DNA from: Atherinomorus stipes
Lineage: Eukaryota > Chordata > Actinopteri > Atheriniformes > Atherinidae
NCBI GenBank assembly: GCA_023101725.1
Contig: JALJCO010010480.1
Span: 124,001-188,000, forward strand
Length of the DNA: 64,000 nucleotides
Direction: 5' to 3'
The notes beneath the pieces are model-generated. The model saw only the letters and a list, made by a program, of their open reading frames with translations, did not search any database and was not told the origin of the DNA. This document shows positions 27,416-40,700 of the stretch, piece by piece (position 1 is the first letter of the stretch; each line of letters starts with the position of its first letter). Made by a program: the position numbers and the translations under genes.

Positions 27416-27884
27416 GCGCACTTGGCAGTGCACATTAAGGGTTGGAGTGTGCAGGTTAGTGCGGGAAAAAGGCAGAACTGGGACAGTGATGTTCCTCCAT
27501 TTTGCACCGCGTCATTTCATGTCATTGCTGCCAAACTCAGCTTCATCTCTGTTCCTGGTGAAGAGCCGTTATTTTCAAACATAAACAGAATAAAGTTCAT
27601 TTCATCTGTTCTTGTAAAATATATGCTATGAAATCCACACAAGTTTAATTAATAAATAAATGAATTACTGAACTAATTTATGTAAGATGGCTGTAGAATT
27701 TCACCAGTACAGGTTAAATAACTGTTACATTCTAAACAAATGAATAATAATGATTAAATTGTTGCTCTGTGACTGTCATCGTTGCATAGAATGTCCATAA
27801 ATGTCCACATGTCCATAAAAACATGTATAAGTTCTTTGAGTTACATTGGAAACTGAAACCCGTATTAATCACATGAGTTGTAAG

Positions 27885-29609
27885 TAGGGCTGGGACGATT
27901 CGTCGACGTAACCGATTACGTCGACGCAAAAAATACGTCGACGCAAAATATGCGTACCGATGCGTCGTCAGACCAAAACAAAGATGGCGGCGCCATGCGA
28001 CTTTAGACTAAAACAAAGATGGCGGCGCGATCTCCGCGAGTGGCTCTTCCAAGTTTCCAAAGTGTAAGGCAGTGAAGGTCCACACTCGTTTATCGAAGGT
28101 ATAACTATATATTAGGGATGGCGAATCCGAAGCCTAATGAGACATGAGACAACTTCCGTGAGAAGGACACCATGGCCGTTTCTCAATATGCGTACTTTTG
28201 CGGACTTGCATTCTTGTGTACTTTTGAAACGTCATCAGTAGAGGTCCAAGTACTGTCCCAATTCAAAGAACGCATCAAGACAAGTACGCTCCATATTCCC
28301 GGATGTGTACTTGCTCCGCCCACTTTTCCGAGTCTGCATTGGAGATGACTTTTGTGGACTTCAGACACCTTTCTATCCCATAAGGCATTGCGGCATAACA
28401 ATGGTGGAGAGAAAAGTAATTGCTATAAGTGCTGAAAATACTCATTATTTTACGTAACGTTGGTTTTATATAACTTTTCTACAACAGAGTTGTTTTACTT
28501 CAACTTCTTGGTGCTTTGATAAATTTTAAACCGTTATTAAAAGTGACTAGCGGTTTCACAAATGGGCTGAACAGCTAACGTTAGCTAACAGTAAGTAAGA
28601 CGGTTGCGCAGATTAGCTGTCTTTAACTGCCACATTCAAGCAGGGTTATTGCTATTTATCATTTTAATATTAGATATTTGTTATGACACAACTTCAGCAA
28701 CGTCTTTGACGTAATCAAGTATGCTTCCGTTCCAAATGTGCAATGAGTGTACTTGCGTCCTTCCGTCCTCAGAAGTCTGTACTTCCAACAAGTCCATACT
28801 AGCAAGTACACAAGTTTGTTCTTAGCGAACTTGGTATTGAGAAACGGCCCGTGTCTTCAGACACATCAGGCCTGTTTGAGATGGTCAGCATGAAGCACGA
28901 GCTCCATCTGCTGGCCGTGGGTGGAACTGCAGCTGATGCCGGGAGCTGTCTCGTCTCTGACTGGATATAATTAAAGTCACGTTCTCAACCTCATGTTCGT
29001 GTTTCATCTGTTGGTAATAGTATTGTGTAGTCACTTCTGGGATAAATAAAGCATTTTTAATTTCATTTCCAAGTGATTGGCACCCGTATTAAGCATTAAC
29101 AGAATGAAGATGAGGATGCACTTTTTCTGGAAGCTAGACCCATGTTCAATATAATGTTCAACTCTGAATGTTTACTTATCTTCATTATCTTTTGTTGGAA
29201 AATATTATCTGTCTTAGCTTAAATCCTCCAAGTTTACATGATCATATTATTTCAATAATGACTTATTATTATTATTTAATAATTTAACATAATTATAAAC
29301 ATAATTTATTATTAGAATTAAAAGCCTGTTTTTCAGTCAGCTGTGTTTTCAACATAAATTTTACATTCTGTTGGTTCATGAAAAACTCCATGACAGGCTG
29401 CTGCTCCCACTGCCTTCTTATTCATGCTCTTTTTTATATTTTAGATATCTATATCAGCATATATAAATTGCTGTCTGTCAATTTATGAGGAGATAATGCG
29501 ATAATCGAATCGAATCGAGCTAAAAAAGTGAATCGTTAGATTAATCGATGCATCGAAAAAATAATCGATAGATTAATCGTTTAAAAAATAATCGTTTAAC
29601 ACAGCCCTA
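27885..29609. mobile_element. hAT-type element with perfect 8-bp target duplication
   Basis: Ends TAGGGCTGGGACGATTCG and AACACAGCCCTA are inverted repeats. The 8-bp duplication GTTGTAAG is perfect (27877-27884 and 29610-29617). Near the left end, ACGTCGACGCAAAA occurs in repeat; near the right end ATAATCG motifs recur. The interior carries a nested element at 28157-28850 and no intact transposase. Confidence 0.92.
28157..28850. mobile_element. Nested GGCCGTTTCTCAATA element
   Basis: Ends GGCCGTTTCTCAATATGCG and GGTATTGAGAAACGGCC are inverted repeats inside the hAT element above. Subterminal TGTACTT and AAGTACAC motifs repeat on both sides. No clean target duplication was found. Confidence 0.75.
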
Positions 29610-29617
29610 GTTGTAAG

Positions 29618-31985
29618 GGTTACGGAAGTATGGTTACATAATTATTCTTTTCTTAATTTCATTGTAAATCTAGATGCTTTGGTATTATAAACTTATTTAG
29701 TTTTTGCTTTTTTCTTTTAAAATGTTTGCTTAATATTGTATTTTAATTTTGTTAACCTGTTTTTGTTGATTGTATGTTCAAAATTTATGTTGATCTAGAC
29801 AACCAGAATAATAGTCTTCAGTGGTGAAGACTAATGGGGATCCATAATAAACTAAACTAAACTATGTTTGGTAAACAGGTTTCCCTTGTTAAAGACGCTG
29901 CGTCTCACTGGGACTTACCTGTAAATACAGTTTTTAAATGAAAATTTAATTTAGCTACTTTATCAGTAAACTGATAACTTTCATTATTCACATGCTTTGA
30001 ATTTTAATATTCAAAGTATATTTGAAGTAACAGGACAAACTTCAGGAATTATTTCCCCTACAGCATAAAAGATGAAATATTTACATATTTACATCTGAAA
30101 AGACATTTTTTTCACCACAGGCAGGAGCTCATCACCAAACATGGACATGTTCCCCCTTTATGGTTCAAAATGTCACATGCTGCAATGAATTATGGGCAAT
30201 TTTCTCCAGTGATGTCTGCATGGATGCGGACTTCACTGAAGTGTGGATTGAGGGTGCAAACGGGGCGTGATGGACTTCCGCCCTGGAGACCTGGGACACA
30301 CGACGCACTTCAACCCCTCAACGTGAGCGCAGTCTAGGGGTGCAAGGGTGGAAGTGGGGGTGTTGGGACAGGACGATAGACTCGGTGTGGCAGGTTAGAA
30401 GATGACTGGCTTCATGACATCATCAACATGGCCTCCTGCTGCATCATCCAGCCTGATAGCTGCTCTGTGTGGACGCAGACGTCCCGCTCTGCTCAGGTCT
30501 GTGGCTCTGGTGTCGCTGGAATCTGGGTCGCGCCAAATGCATCAAGAAAAGAGCGACGTCTGTGAACGTGACCTGTGCGTGTGAGCGTGCACGCTCCCTT
30601 GCTGTCGCTTGCTCAAAGGCAGGAGGAGAGTACAGCTGTACTGTGGAATGGTACGACAGTCTGGTCCCAGTCTCATTATCAATGGGAAACACCGGAGAGT
30701 GTAACTGGTCAATACTGTTTTAATAAACCTCGCCTTTAGCTTAAAGAAATATTTCATTCATTCCCAGCTCATCTGGATTCTGTTTCACAGTTCAGTTAAA
30801 GATGTGTCGCTGATTACAGCTTGAACTAGCAACAAGGTCTTTACAAAGTTCAGCTGCCCGGTTAACCATTTCATAGCACCACAGCCACATAAAATTCTAG
30901 AGGAAACACTGTATCAACATCACTGCTAAAGAATACAAAGAATAAAGAGAAAATAAATGAATATGTTCACCTGAATCAAAATAAATGAACCATATTATGA
31001 TCAAATCACAGAGCTAGACATCATCATTGATGCTCCGAGAATGGGATATAAAATGAAGAACGCCTCCTCAAACCGCCACTACATGGAGCTCTAACACAAC
31101 AAATGAATCCAGTCTGTAGTTTTCCATTAACCAGCAGAGCTATCCCTGTTCGTTCACTGGAATTACCTGTGGAGTTACACTTCACCTCAACTTCTAAAAC
31201 ACACACTGAGATTTAAAAGAGAACAAATGACAGAAACTCAGAGAAACTACCGTCCTGCTGGTAAGGAGAGATTTCTGACAACTTGGTTAGAATTAAATTT
31301 GATGTTTGCCAAAATTTATTACTATATAGTTTATTTAATTCATAGTTCTGCTTTCAGAGTAACAGAGCAAAGATGAATTTTTGTTGTCATATTTGTTTAA
31401 AAGCAAACTTTATTTTCTCAGTTCAGTCGTGGAGAGAAAGCAAGACTCAAAGAAAAGAAAACATGTAAAAAGCACATGAACCCACAGAGCCCCCACTCCA
31501 ACAACCTCTCCTCACTAAGCATCAAACATCATATCAGCAACATCCCACTAAGTTGTGGACATTCTCACCTCCCTTCCCACGAGGCCTTCCTGCATAACTT
31601 CTCTGTCCGATCCTTCCTCCGCTCCCTCCGTCATGTCTCCCAGCGGGCTGGGAGTGTCCTCTGGCCTCCGCACAGGACACAAACCAACAACCGTCAGTAT
31701 CCAACATATGTCGGAGTCACCACTGGAGTTTGAACAGCAGTTAAATCATGTTGCAGAGAAAAGCTTGTAATGAAGTCAAGCGGATCTTCCAGATCTTCCA
31801 GCTACACCCACATTCAGCTGTCGTGGTGTCCAGACCACCTGCTGGACTCCTCTCAGTCTGACAGGAATGTTTTCAGGATACTGTAACCCAGTATCTATGC
31901 TGGAACCGGCCTCGAGACGGCCCCAGTGTGATAGGCTGGTTGAGGCAACGTGTTTACATCATTACTATGGAGGGTGAAGGGTGAC
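29618..31985. other. Intergenic, no gene identified
   Basis: 30240-30365 holds the inverted counterpart of the 42-bp array motif and may be the right end of the outer transposon. 30430-30720 is G/C-richer with overlapping short frames in several directions, none with a recognised domain. 31460-31740 contains a proline/serine-rich frame of 85 codons without a recognised family. Confidence 0.35.
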
Positions 31986-31989
31986 AAAA

Positions 31990-32215
31990 TTAAATACATA
32001 AATGTATCATGAAATACATATCTGTGAATCTCCCATTAATTAATTAAATGTATAATTATTTTCTTAAAAACATCATTAAATAACTAAATTTACCACTAAG
32101 TAATTAAATATATCATTAAATAATTAAATACATCAATAAGTAATTAAATATATCATGAAATGATGAAATATGCAATTAAATAATTAAATGTCCCATGAAA
32201 TAATTAAATATTTAT
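31990..32215. repeat. AT-rich minisatellite, about 20-bp unit
   Basis: Degenerate repeats of AATTAAATATATCATTAAAT with small changes, about ten copies. Almost no G or C. Confidence 0.75.
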
Positions 32216-32832
32216 TTTAAAATAATGAATTTAAATACTTTAAATTTAAATGACATTTTAAAGTAAACTTTTATTTAAAGATATATTGAATTATTTCAGT
32301 TTATTTAATTATTTCATGGCCTGTTGACTGTTTCGTGTTCGGTTTCAACATGGCGACTCCGTTCATGCCTGCCTGAATGAGATCTGTGCTGAACTGATTA
32401 GAGACATTTTAGACGAAGCTAGGGACATAGAGGCTGGAGTTACTCAACCACAGTTTGAGGTGGATAAATTAGAACAGTTTTATCACTATTTACCAGAGTG
32501 ACTACAAATTTACAAGAAGTATAAGCGGTTTTCCACCGCACAACCTGAAACACCTGCAACAGGTGTTGTGCCAAAAAGCACCCCTCTCTCAAGAAGAGCA
32601 GTGACAGCCACTAAACAGTAGATGGTGCATATTCATTCATGTTTTATAGAAGATCCTATTAATAATCTGTACCAACCTGTTAATAAATAAATAAATGACT
32701 TAATAGATAAATAAGGGGGGATGGGGGGAATCTAACAGCAAAATTTAAATGTTTTTAGACCTACTTTGAAAAAACTAGATTAACAGATGAGGGTGCATAC
32801 GCTCTGACCTCAAGACCTCTGTATCAGGGGTC
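32216..32832. other. Unassigned
   Basis: 32350-32520 reads in part like coding DNA (AELIRDILDEARDIEAGVTQ in the plus strand) but has stops and no family I recognise; it may be a transposon relic. The rest is AT-rich. Confidence 0.3.
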
Positions 32833-33314
32833 TTGTTCACGAGTGAGGTAAAAATGGAGCGGGAGATGGACAGACGGATCGGTGCGGCGTCTGCAGTGAT
32901 GAAGACTCTGCATCGGTCCGTCGTGGTGAAGAAGGAGCTGAAGAAGGAGAAGCTCTGGATTTACCGTCCATCTACGTTCCTACCCTCACCTATGGCCATG
33001 AGCTGTGGGTCATGACCCAAAGAACCAGATCGCAGGTACAAGCGGCCGAAATGAGTTTCCTCCACAGGGGGGCCTGGCTCTCCCTTAGAGATGGGGGGAG
33101 GAGCTCAGTCATCCGGGAGGGACTCAAAGTAGAGCCGCTGCTCCTCCGTATAGAGAGGAGCCAGATGAGGAGGCTCGGGCATCTGGTTTGGATGCCTCCT
33201 GGACGCCTCCCTGGTGAGGTGTTCCAGGCACGTCCCAACCCCGGGGGAGACCCAGGACACGCTGGAGAGACTACGTCTCCCGGCTGGCCTGGGAACGCCT
33301 CGGGTCCAAAATAA
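32833..33314 (+). mobile_element. Non-LTR retrotransposon C-terminal relic
   Basis: One frame (to 33010) encodes DRRIGAASAVMKTLHRSVV then KKELKKEKLWIYR, and a second (33012-33314) continues with MTQRTRSQVQAAEMSFL, LSLRDGGRSSVIREGLKVEP and RLGHLVWMPPGRLPGEVFQA. This is the region downstream of the reverse transcriptase seen in many fish LINE copies. A frameshift joins the two; upstream catalytic parts are absent. Confidence 0.7.
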
Positions 33315-33712
33315 AATAAAGTACAAATTTGTACCATTTCAACCCTAAGGGTACCTGCAGCATTGAAAAATGTGTATAGCTTGTACAGTAACTATAAATA
33401 GCAGTACTTCTAAACAATAGTATAATTATAGTTATTATATTATGATTTTCATAATAATCATAGGAAGCATGGTAATAATTATATGTATAATTATATATGT
33501 GTTTGTCCTAATATTTATATAATAATTATTCATTTATTATTAGCATCTTTGATTGTTGTCATAATCTCTATTTTATTGACTTTTGATAAGGTACAAAAAT
33601 GGATCAGGACCGAAGGTACAGAAATGTCTTTCAGAAAGGAACCCCCCCCAGTGACAAACTTTGTACCCTTTTCATTACAAATTGGTACCTCTATTTTTGA
33701 GTGTATACATGT

Positions 33713-33772
33713 ATATATTTATATATGTATATATATTTATATATATATATTTTATATATATATATATATATC
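33713..33772. repeat. (TA)n microsatellite
   Basis: Imperfect TATA/TATATT run at the left edge of the following Tc1-like miniature element. Confidence 0.85.
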
Positions 33773-33774
33773 AT

Positions 33775-34441
33775 CTGAAAAAAGCAACAATACACAAATA
33801 TCTTATGAAAATCACAATGTTGCTTTTTAAATGTGGTCCAACAGAAATAATGAAAACAAAAAATAAAACAAGTAAACAAGCATCATGGGGCTCCTGGTTT
33901 AAGATTTTGCTGAGTAACACTTTGAGCCAATCACTGCAATCAGGTGTTTCTGTAACGTTCAATAAGACTTCAACACCTGTTGACAGGTATGTTGGTCCAT
34001 GTTCATGAGGAGGGTGCTCTTATTGGTCGGGGATAGTTTTGTTTGTATCTTAAAATTATTCTTTTCAACTATGATTCTAAAGATTTTCACCAACTAAATT
34101 ATAATTTAGTAAATTTTCATTTGTTATTACTTTTAGTTTCTCTTTTTTGAATTAATATATATCGGAGTTTGCATGTTCTCCCCGTGTATGTGTGGGTTCT
34201 CTTCAGGTTCTCCGGCTTCCTCCCACCATCCAAAAACATGATGTTGGGTTAGTCATCACTCTTAATTGTCTCTGGGAGTGAATGTGAGCGTGTGGTTGTC
34301 TGTCTTCTCTCTCTGTCTGTCTCTGTCTCTTGGCCCTGCGACAGACTGGTGACCCGTCCAGGTGTACCTGCAGAAAACGAATGACTAAAATGAAGTTAGC
34401 ATTTTCTTTCACTGAAGGGTATGAATAATTTTGAGGACTGT
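33775..34441. mobile_element. Family E element, copy 1, interrupted
   Basis: Contains AAAACAAGTAAACAAGCAT, CACTGCAATCAGGTGTTTCT and CCTGTTGACAGGTATGTTGG, and ends AATAATTTTGAGGACTGTA. The same modules recur at 43965-44370, 44651-45170 and (reverse) 62972-63484. An unrelated repeat (34150-34385) is inserted. Confidence 0.7.
34150..34385. repeat. Common teleost dispersed repeat, inserted
   Basis: Contains GAGTTTGCATGTTCTCCCCG and CGACAGACTGGTGACCCGTC, motifs of a very frequent fish interspersed repeat. It interrupts the family E element around it. Class left open. Confidence 0.6.
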
Positions 34442-34685
34442 ATATATAAAAAGCTTAACTCCCTCTTACGAGGCCATGGGCCCAAACGGAGGATATTCAG
34501 TGAGTCTTCTGCAGCAGTGGGACTCCGATATGCAATGCACCCTCTATAATTACGACCCTGACCACCACAGAGCACTGCCCAACTTTTCTTTCATGGAAGT
34601 GCAGCCGCCAACAACAGTTGATGTTCGCAGCATACAGAAAAAGGAAACGAAGCATTCACAGACGGAATACAAGAAAAAAATACAT

Positions 34686-34691
34686 TTTATT
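34686..34691 (-). terminator. Polyadenylation signal of rpain
   Basis: The minus strand reads AATAAA here, about 70 nt after the rpain stop codon; this is the first canonical signal downstream. Confidence 0.6.
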
Positions 34692-34759
34692 TCACAATTC
34701 ATACGGAGCACAAAACACTCAAAATGAAATCTCTCAAAGGGAAGCCCCTCATGATGGGA

Positions 34760-37700
34760 TTACAGGACAACGGACAGGTAGTCACAAACCTGAAAGCACA
34801 AAAACAAACCATGTTATGGATGGCACCACATGAAACTGGACCAATCAAAACCCAGACAGTCATCTCCTCTACATGCCAACAGAATAAACTACTTTTCTTG
34901 GAGATTATGAAAATGTGAACAACCTCATAGACAGAAGGCAGCGTACCTCACAGCTTATCAACAGGTTAGGAGAGCTTTCGGCTTCTGTGTTGGCAGCTAC
35001 AGAGAAAACAGGGTTGTATACACAGTCCTCCATGTGTTCAGACACCCTGGACTCCAGAAGATGCTGAAGGACATCCGGAGTAATGCTTTGTTTCTAAGGA
35101 CCAGATAAAGTCACGATCAAAGTTAAAGACACACGACAGAAATTTTATCAGTTTTCTCAGTGACCCCCCCCATCAGCAGCTAAACTAGCATCTTCATTGT
35201 ACCTGAACTGTGGTTCCCTCCAGCCAGTAAAAGACAGTCTTATCTTGTCTCTTGTTCTGTCCCTTCCTCTCTTTCTTCTCCTTCCTCCGGTGATGTTTCC
35301 TTGCGTTTCTTTGCTGAATCTGACATGATGCGTTCATGTCTGGTTCATTTCCGTTTGAATGTTGGTGTGACATCAGAACGAGATAGAAATGCAGTTTCTA
35401 AGGTCATAATTTTGCAAAAGCACACATAAGCGCATTCACGAAACTACGGAAGCCTCTGTGTTCAGAGCCTACTCTGCCAATAATGCAAGCGTAGAAGAAG
35501 AAATGTGCTGTTTACATTGTCCAAGAGGGGTTGGATATTAAAGCAGAACTCAGTAACTTCAGCTCGGGGCTCCCCCTAGTGGCGTCCTTTCATTGTCATA
35601 AAGTTCAACCCCCCCTACACCCCCACAGCACACAGACGGCTTCTCTACCTGTCTTTCCTCTATTCTGATCCCTGGATATTTTTCTAAGCGTTTACTAGCT
35701 TGTTGTTGCTACGTTGCTGCGTTGTTAGCAGCTCCTCGTCTCCCTCTGCTCAAAGCAAAGTCCTGTATCTTCTGAAACGGGACGTTTTACCCGCGATTTG
35801 CGGGCAAATATGCCGTGGATTATATTTTTCTCTGGTGTTGGCGAGTAGCAGGTAAGAATACGAACTTTTATTTACTTTTTGCGGACGTGACAAGTGATTA
35901 TTGAGCCTGAAGCAGTGATGCTTCACCCGGCGCCCAGGCAGCGCAGCTACGTGAATCACTCTGGTCCAGCAAAGAGTTGGTTATGAGAGCCAGGAGCCGT
36001 GTTTAGGTGGTGGAAGATAAAGAAATGTTTTCTTCGGATTAGCGCTGGTAGTCTGGTTCAGATCAGAGCTGGTAGTCTGGTTCAAATCAGAGCTGGAAGC
36101 AGCTCGGTAGATAGGGGACCTGAGAACCGTACAGCGGTTTCTGTTGTCGCAAGTTCTGCTCGGGTCGGCGCAGGCAAAGTTGTTTTTAGCTGCTCGCAGG
36201 CCAGAGGCCCCGGCGGGAGGGGGGGGGGCATTGAATCGCTCTGTAAACACTTTGTTTAGCCCCACGGGGATTCCGACAAGCATTTATTGAGGTAAAAAAA
36301 GTTACTGAGTTTCCCCTTTAATTTAAAACAAAGAAAGAAAGAAAAAGAACGCGTGATCTCGTCTGCCGCGGCTTCCGTAGTTTCGTGAAAGCGCATCGGC
36401 GTGCTTGCAGGAGATGCGATGTAGTACTGATGTAGTACTGATGTAGTACTGTTTAGGCTCTAAAAATATTCTAAATGATGTGGTTTCGAGTAAATTCTGG
36501 ACGCTACCCACTCAGGACACTTGGATTACATTGGACGAGCAGTATGGAGGAATATTGACAAGTTTTTGTGGACTTTTATGGACCTTTTTGTTTTGAGTCT
36601 GGCACTTCCATTATATGAAAGTTGGGGGGAAACGAGAAGCCTTCCTGATCTCCGGCTGCATTTGAGATATTAAAAAAGTGCTCCAGAGTCTTTCTCACCA
36701 TGAGGGGAAATGGAAGATAAAGTTACATCATTCTGTGGGTGAACTATTCCTTTAAAATTGTTTCACTTGGTACTTTCAATTTAAATGTGTTGTGTTTTAT
36801 TCTTATACTGATAAACATGTTAGTTTGTAACACATTATGACAATGAAATGAAAATCCCATGTTTTAATAGAATGAAGCTTCACAAACCTTAGTGTTGATA
36901 TAAACTCCACAAGGACAGGAGATGAAATAGCTGGTGATGCTCAGGTTGTTCCTGCAAGATTGACAAGCATGACCAAGTTGAACATGTACTGAGAAGGCAG
37001 AGGAAGCCACTGGTTTGGAAACTCATTTACATTAGTTGTAGTAAATTAGATCAAAGAAATGAGGCTGTAACGGTACATGTATTTGTGTCAAACTGTTCGG
37101 TACACGACTCTCAGTTTGGCACAACCCTGTACCGAACTGTTGGGCACAGGATTTATTTAGCTCTTTATTGTTTAATTAAGTTTGTGTGCCACCGGACATA
37201 GCTGTGCATCTGACAACTTTCTAAATCAATGCAAAAATAAATCAAAAACAGAAATATCAAAATAAATCCTATCATGCAAAAAGGTTAATAGAAAACAAGG
37301 CAATGTCCTCTGAATTCAAATGTTCCCTGTGTTCCCCCTCCCATTCTGCAGGCCTGGGCCCGGTTGTTCAATTCTCGGTTATTTTAACCATGGTTACCCC
37401 TAAAGGCGGTTAGTCCTTAACCTGTGTTGCTAACCGACTGTTAAATATGCGTTGTTCAAAGCATGGTTAGTCATGCCGTCAGCTAACAGCACCGTCAAAG
37501 TTAACCATAGGGTTAGCACCACTGGTTAGCACCAATGTATCCCATAATTCCCCATTTTGTTTACTTCTGGTATTGCAAAAAGTAATGTTGTACATCTGTG
37601 TCTCTATTGCTGTGAGGAAGACACGGGGGGCCGACTCTCACTTTATTTTCCCACCGTGAACAGAGCTGCTGTTAGCCACAACACACTCTTCCTCATCCCC

Positions 37701-40700
37701 CAGTCTCTCCATCCTTCCCCGTTCTCTTCACACTCCTGTGCCCCCCCCCGGCTGGTTAAAAGATAACGGAGTTTTGAACAACTGGGCCCTGGTGGACAGG
37801 GCTGGACTGGGACAAACAATCTGCCCGGGCATTTTGTAAAAGACTGGCCCACCAGGTATCGATGGAAAGACGATGAAGCCTCTGAATGAAAACAAGTGCT
37901 TGTAAACTGTCTTGTTTGTGTATATGTACTTGTATAATAAAATTAAATCTAAACCTTCCTCCCACCATCTAAATCAACTGTCCCCAATTCAGGGGCCCCC
38001 GCAGAAATTTTTTCTAGGGGTGACCAGAGAAAATAGCAGGGTGGCCAAGGGTTATTAAAGGATAAGTTTTGTTTCCTCCAACCTGGACTTTATTTCTGGA
38101 ATTTATACAGAGTAGCCTACGTGCATTTACTCATCAGTAACTTTTCTGCATCACTCTGACTCCTTTGGACACTATTTATATTAGTCGTAGATCCGCGTAT
38201 ATCCACATAATGGCAGTGAAGGGGGCAGAATGAATGAGCCTCTGGCATTATCTGCAGCAAACTTCCTTAATTTCAACAATACACTGTAAAAACTCAAATC
38301 TTACCAAGTATATTTTTCTAATTTCTGATCAAAATATCTCATCACACTCAAAATAAGACAAAGAGAAACATTTCAGTGAGATATAGGAACTTGTTTTAAG
38401 ACAAATGCATCTTATTTCAAGAAAGAAAAGAAAGAAAATTTCACTTGTTCCATTGGCAGAATTTTTTTTTTGGCTTATTACTGTACAAGCAAAATAAAAT
38501 GTGGGGTTTTTTTTTTGGGTTTTTTTTTTTTTTTTTTACTTATTTTAAGAGTGGTCAGGACTTTTTTTTACTTGTAATAAGCATTTCAGTGTGTGTGTCG
38601 CAAACAAATGACTTCACAAAACTTCACTATGAAGCCTCAATGTGACACCTAATATGAACAAACTAAATGGGGGTAGTGTGGGGTCGGCACAATGAGGGTA
38701 AGTAGGTGCTGATGTGAAAGGGGCATTAGAAACTGGTGGGGGCAGTTCTGGGCACCTTCCTAGATGAATTTGCATAAGAAAGGCCGAGTTGATTAGGCAT
38801 AACAGACCTGTGGGGGACTACGGCAAAACATCAATGGCAGAAAGTGGTAGGTCTGGTGTAATATTTTTATTCATTTTATTTTTATTAGCCTATAAAGATT
38901 TTGACAAATATAAACAAAGCCTGCTGCACCATAGTAATAGTACATAAAAATTGATATAAATGAGAAAATCTCATTTTTGCAGGGGTGGCCAGTGGGGTGG
39001 CCAGCTTTTTGTACAGGGGGGCACTGGCCACCCCTGGGGGCGTCCCTGCCCCAATTAGCGGCCCGCGGGCCACATCTGGCCTGCGAGAGCAAAATGTCTG
39101 GCCCGCGAGGACCCAGTGAGACAATGTGATACACTTCAAAAAGGGGAAATAAAGCATGTTTGGTTCTATTTTAGTGTTTCCAACCATTACGCCCCCCTCC
39201 CCTACTAGACCTGGTTTACCCGGTGAACATGACAGCATCATAGCTGCTGTGTGTGTGTTCCTCTCAGAGTTTCTCCGATACCCCCCCCCCACGTCCTCGC
39301 ATGGGGCTCCAGCACCACGGACAGAGTTCGCGTCAGAAAACACATGAACCACTTCAGAATCAGACACTAATATCAGTGTTTTTAAACTCTACCAGGGACA
39401 AAGATGTTGTTAGGCTGTTTTAGAGAAACTGGAGCCCCTGAAACATTCTAGATTGAATAGATTTCATTATTGGCTTTGTAACAAAGCCCACATGTACTTT
39501 TAATAGTTTTATTCTTGTTGGGCTGATGATGATCACACTATTTCCCAGCTAACTTGAACGCAGCACGGCTGTGAGCTGCGTCTTAGGTTTCATTTCTCTG
39601 TCCTGTTCGTGGTCGCCGGCCGGTTTAAATCAGCTTCTCTGGTGTGAGAACCAACAGCAGTTTATGGAGGTCTTCAGGTCTGTGTTAGTTTAATCGGTGA
39701 GATGGAGGAGGAAGCAGTCGCTCCTGGAGGAGCAGACGGAGTTTCTCCTCCTGCAGAGAATTCCCATCACCGTAGGAGCTTAAAATGGATCAGCTGTAGG
39801 TGTTTATTCCAGCATGTTATCTGAGATGTGAACTTTAAGGATGTTTAACACGACTCCACTGCAGGAAACGGTTTCATTAGGACTTTGAACAAAAATTAAC
39901 CTTTTCTGTCATCAGTGGGGTTTTACTCACCACGTTTCAGTCATTTATTGATGATTATTCTTGATTATTCTGTGATGAAGTTCAGAAATGTGACGTGCCT
40001 TCTAGTGTTGTTTGCAATTCATCGATCCGGCGAAGCATCACGATGGGTCATGTGACATTTTGGCATGGATTTATTTGCTGTGATGGTTTTACATGGAAAA
40101 CGAAACCATAAAAAAGTAGAAGGAACCATGACGCGCTCCCGCCGCCACGCAGACAGTTCAAGGAGTGACACACAACAGGGAGTGGGTAGCCTCGTGGTAG
40201 TGTCATGGGCTTTGGCTTCGAGTCCCCGACCTGACTCCTGGGTGAACCACTGTGGACCCCTGAGCAAGGTCCTTAACCCCACCAACTGCTCCCCGGGCGC
40301 TTTCCCCAAATTCCTCAGCATGATCACACTTTCAGGGATTAAAGCAAATTAAAATCCTGAGCCTGAACTTTTTTCGGACGAGTGGGCTTGTTCAAAGCTT
40401 TACTTTGCTTTACTTTGGAGAATTTGGCCAAAAATAGAGGCGATTTTTTTGTGACTAGGGTCTAAATCATGACGTAATAGCACTTTCTTGCTGCTAGATG
40501 CGTATATAATTTTCTGCAAGCGGTATGTCGTCTCTTCTTCTTTTTTTTTTTTTTGCAAGTTCAAGTCATGTCTCTAGTGTTATGGCTGATGTCCACGTTG
40601 CAAGTCTCTTTCAGCTGTAATCAGTAATCTATCATGTCATACCTGGTGTCTGCTCTACTGAGAAGACTGAATTATAATATCCAAGGAATTTAAAATCCAC

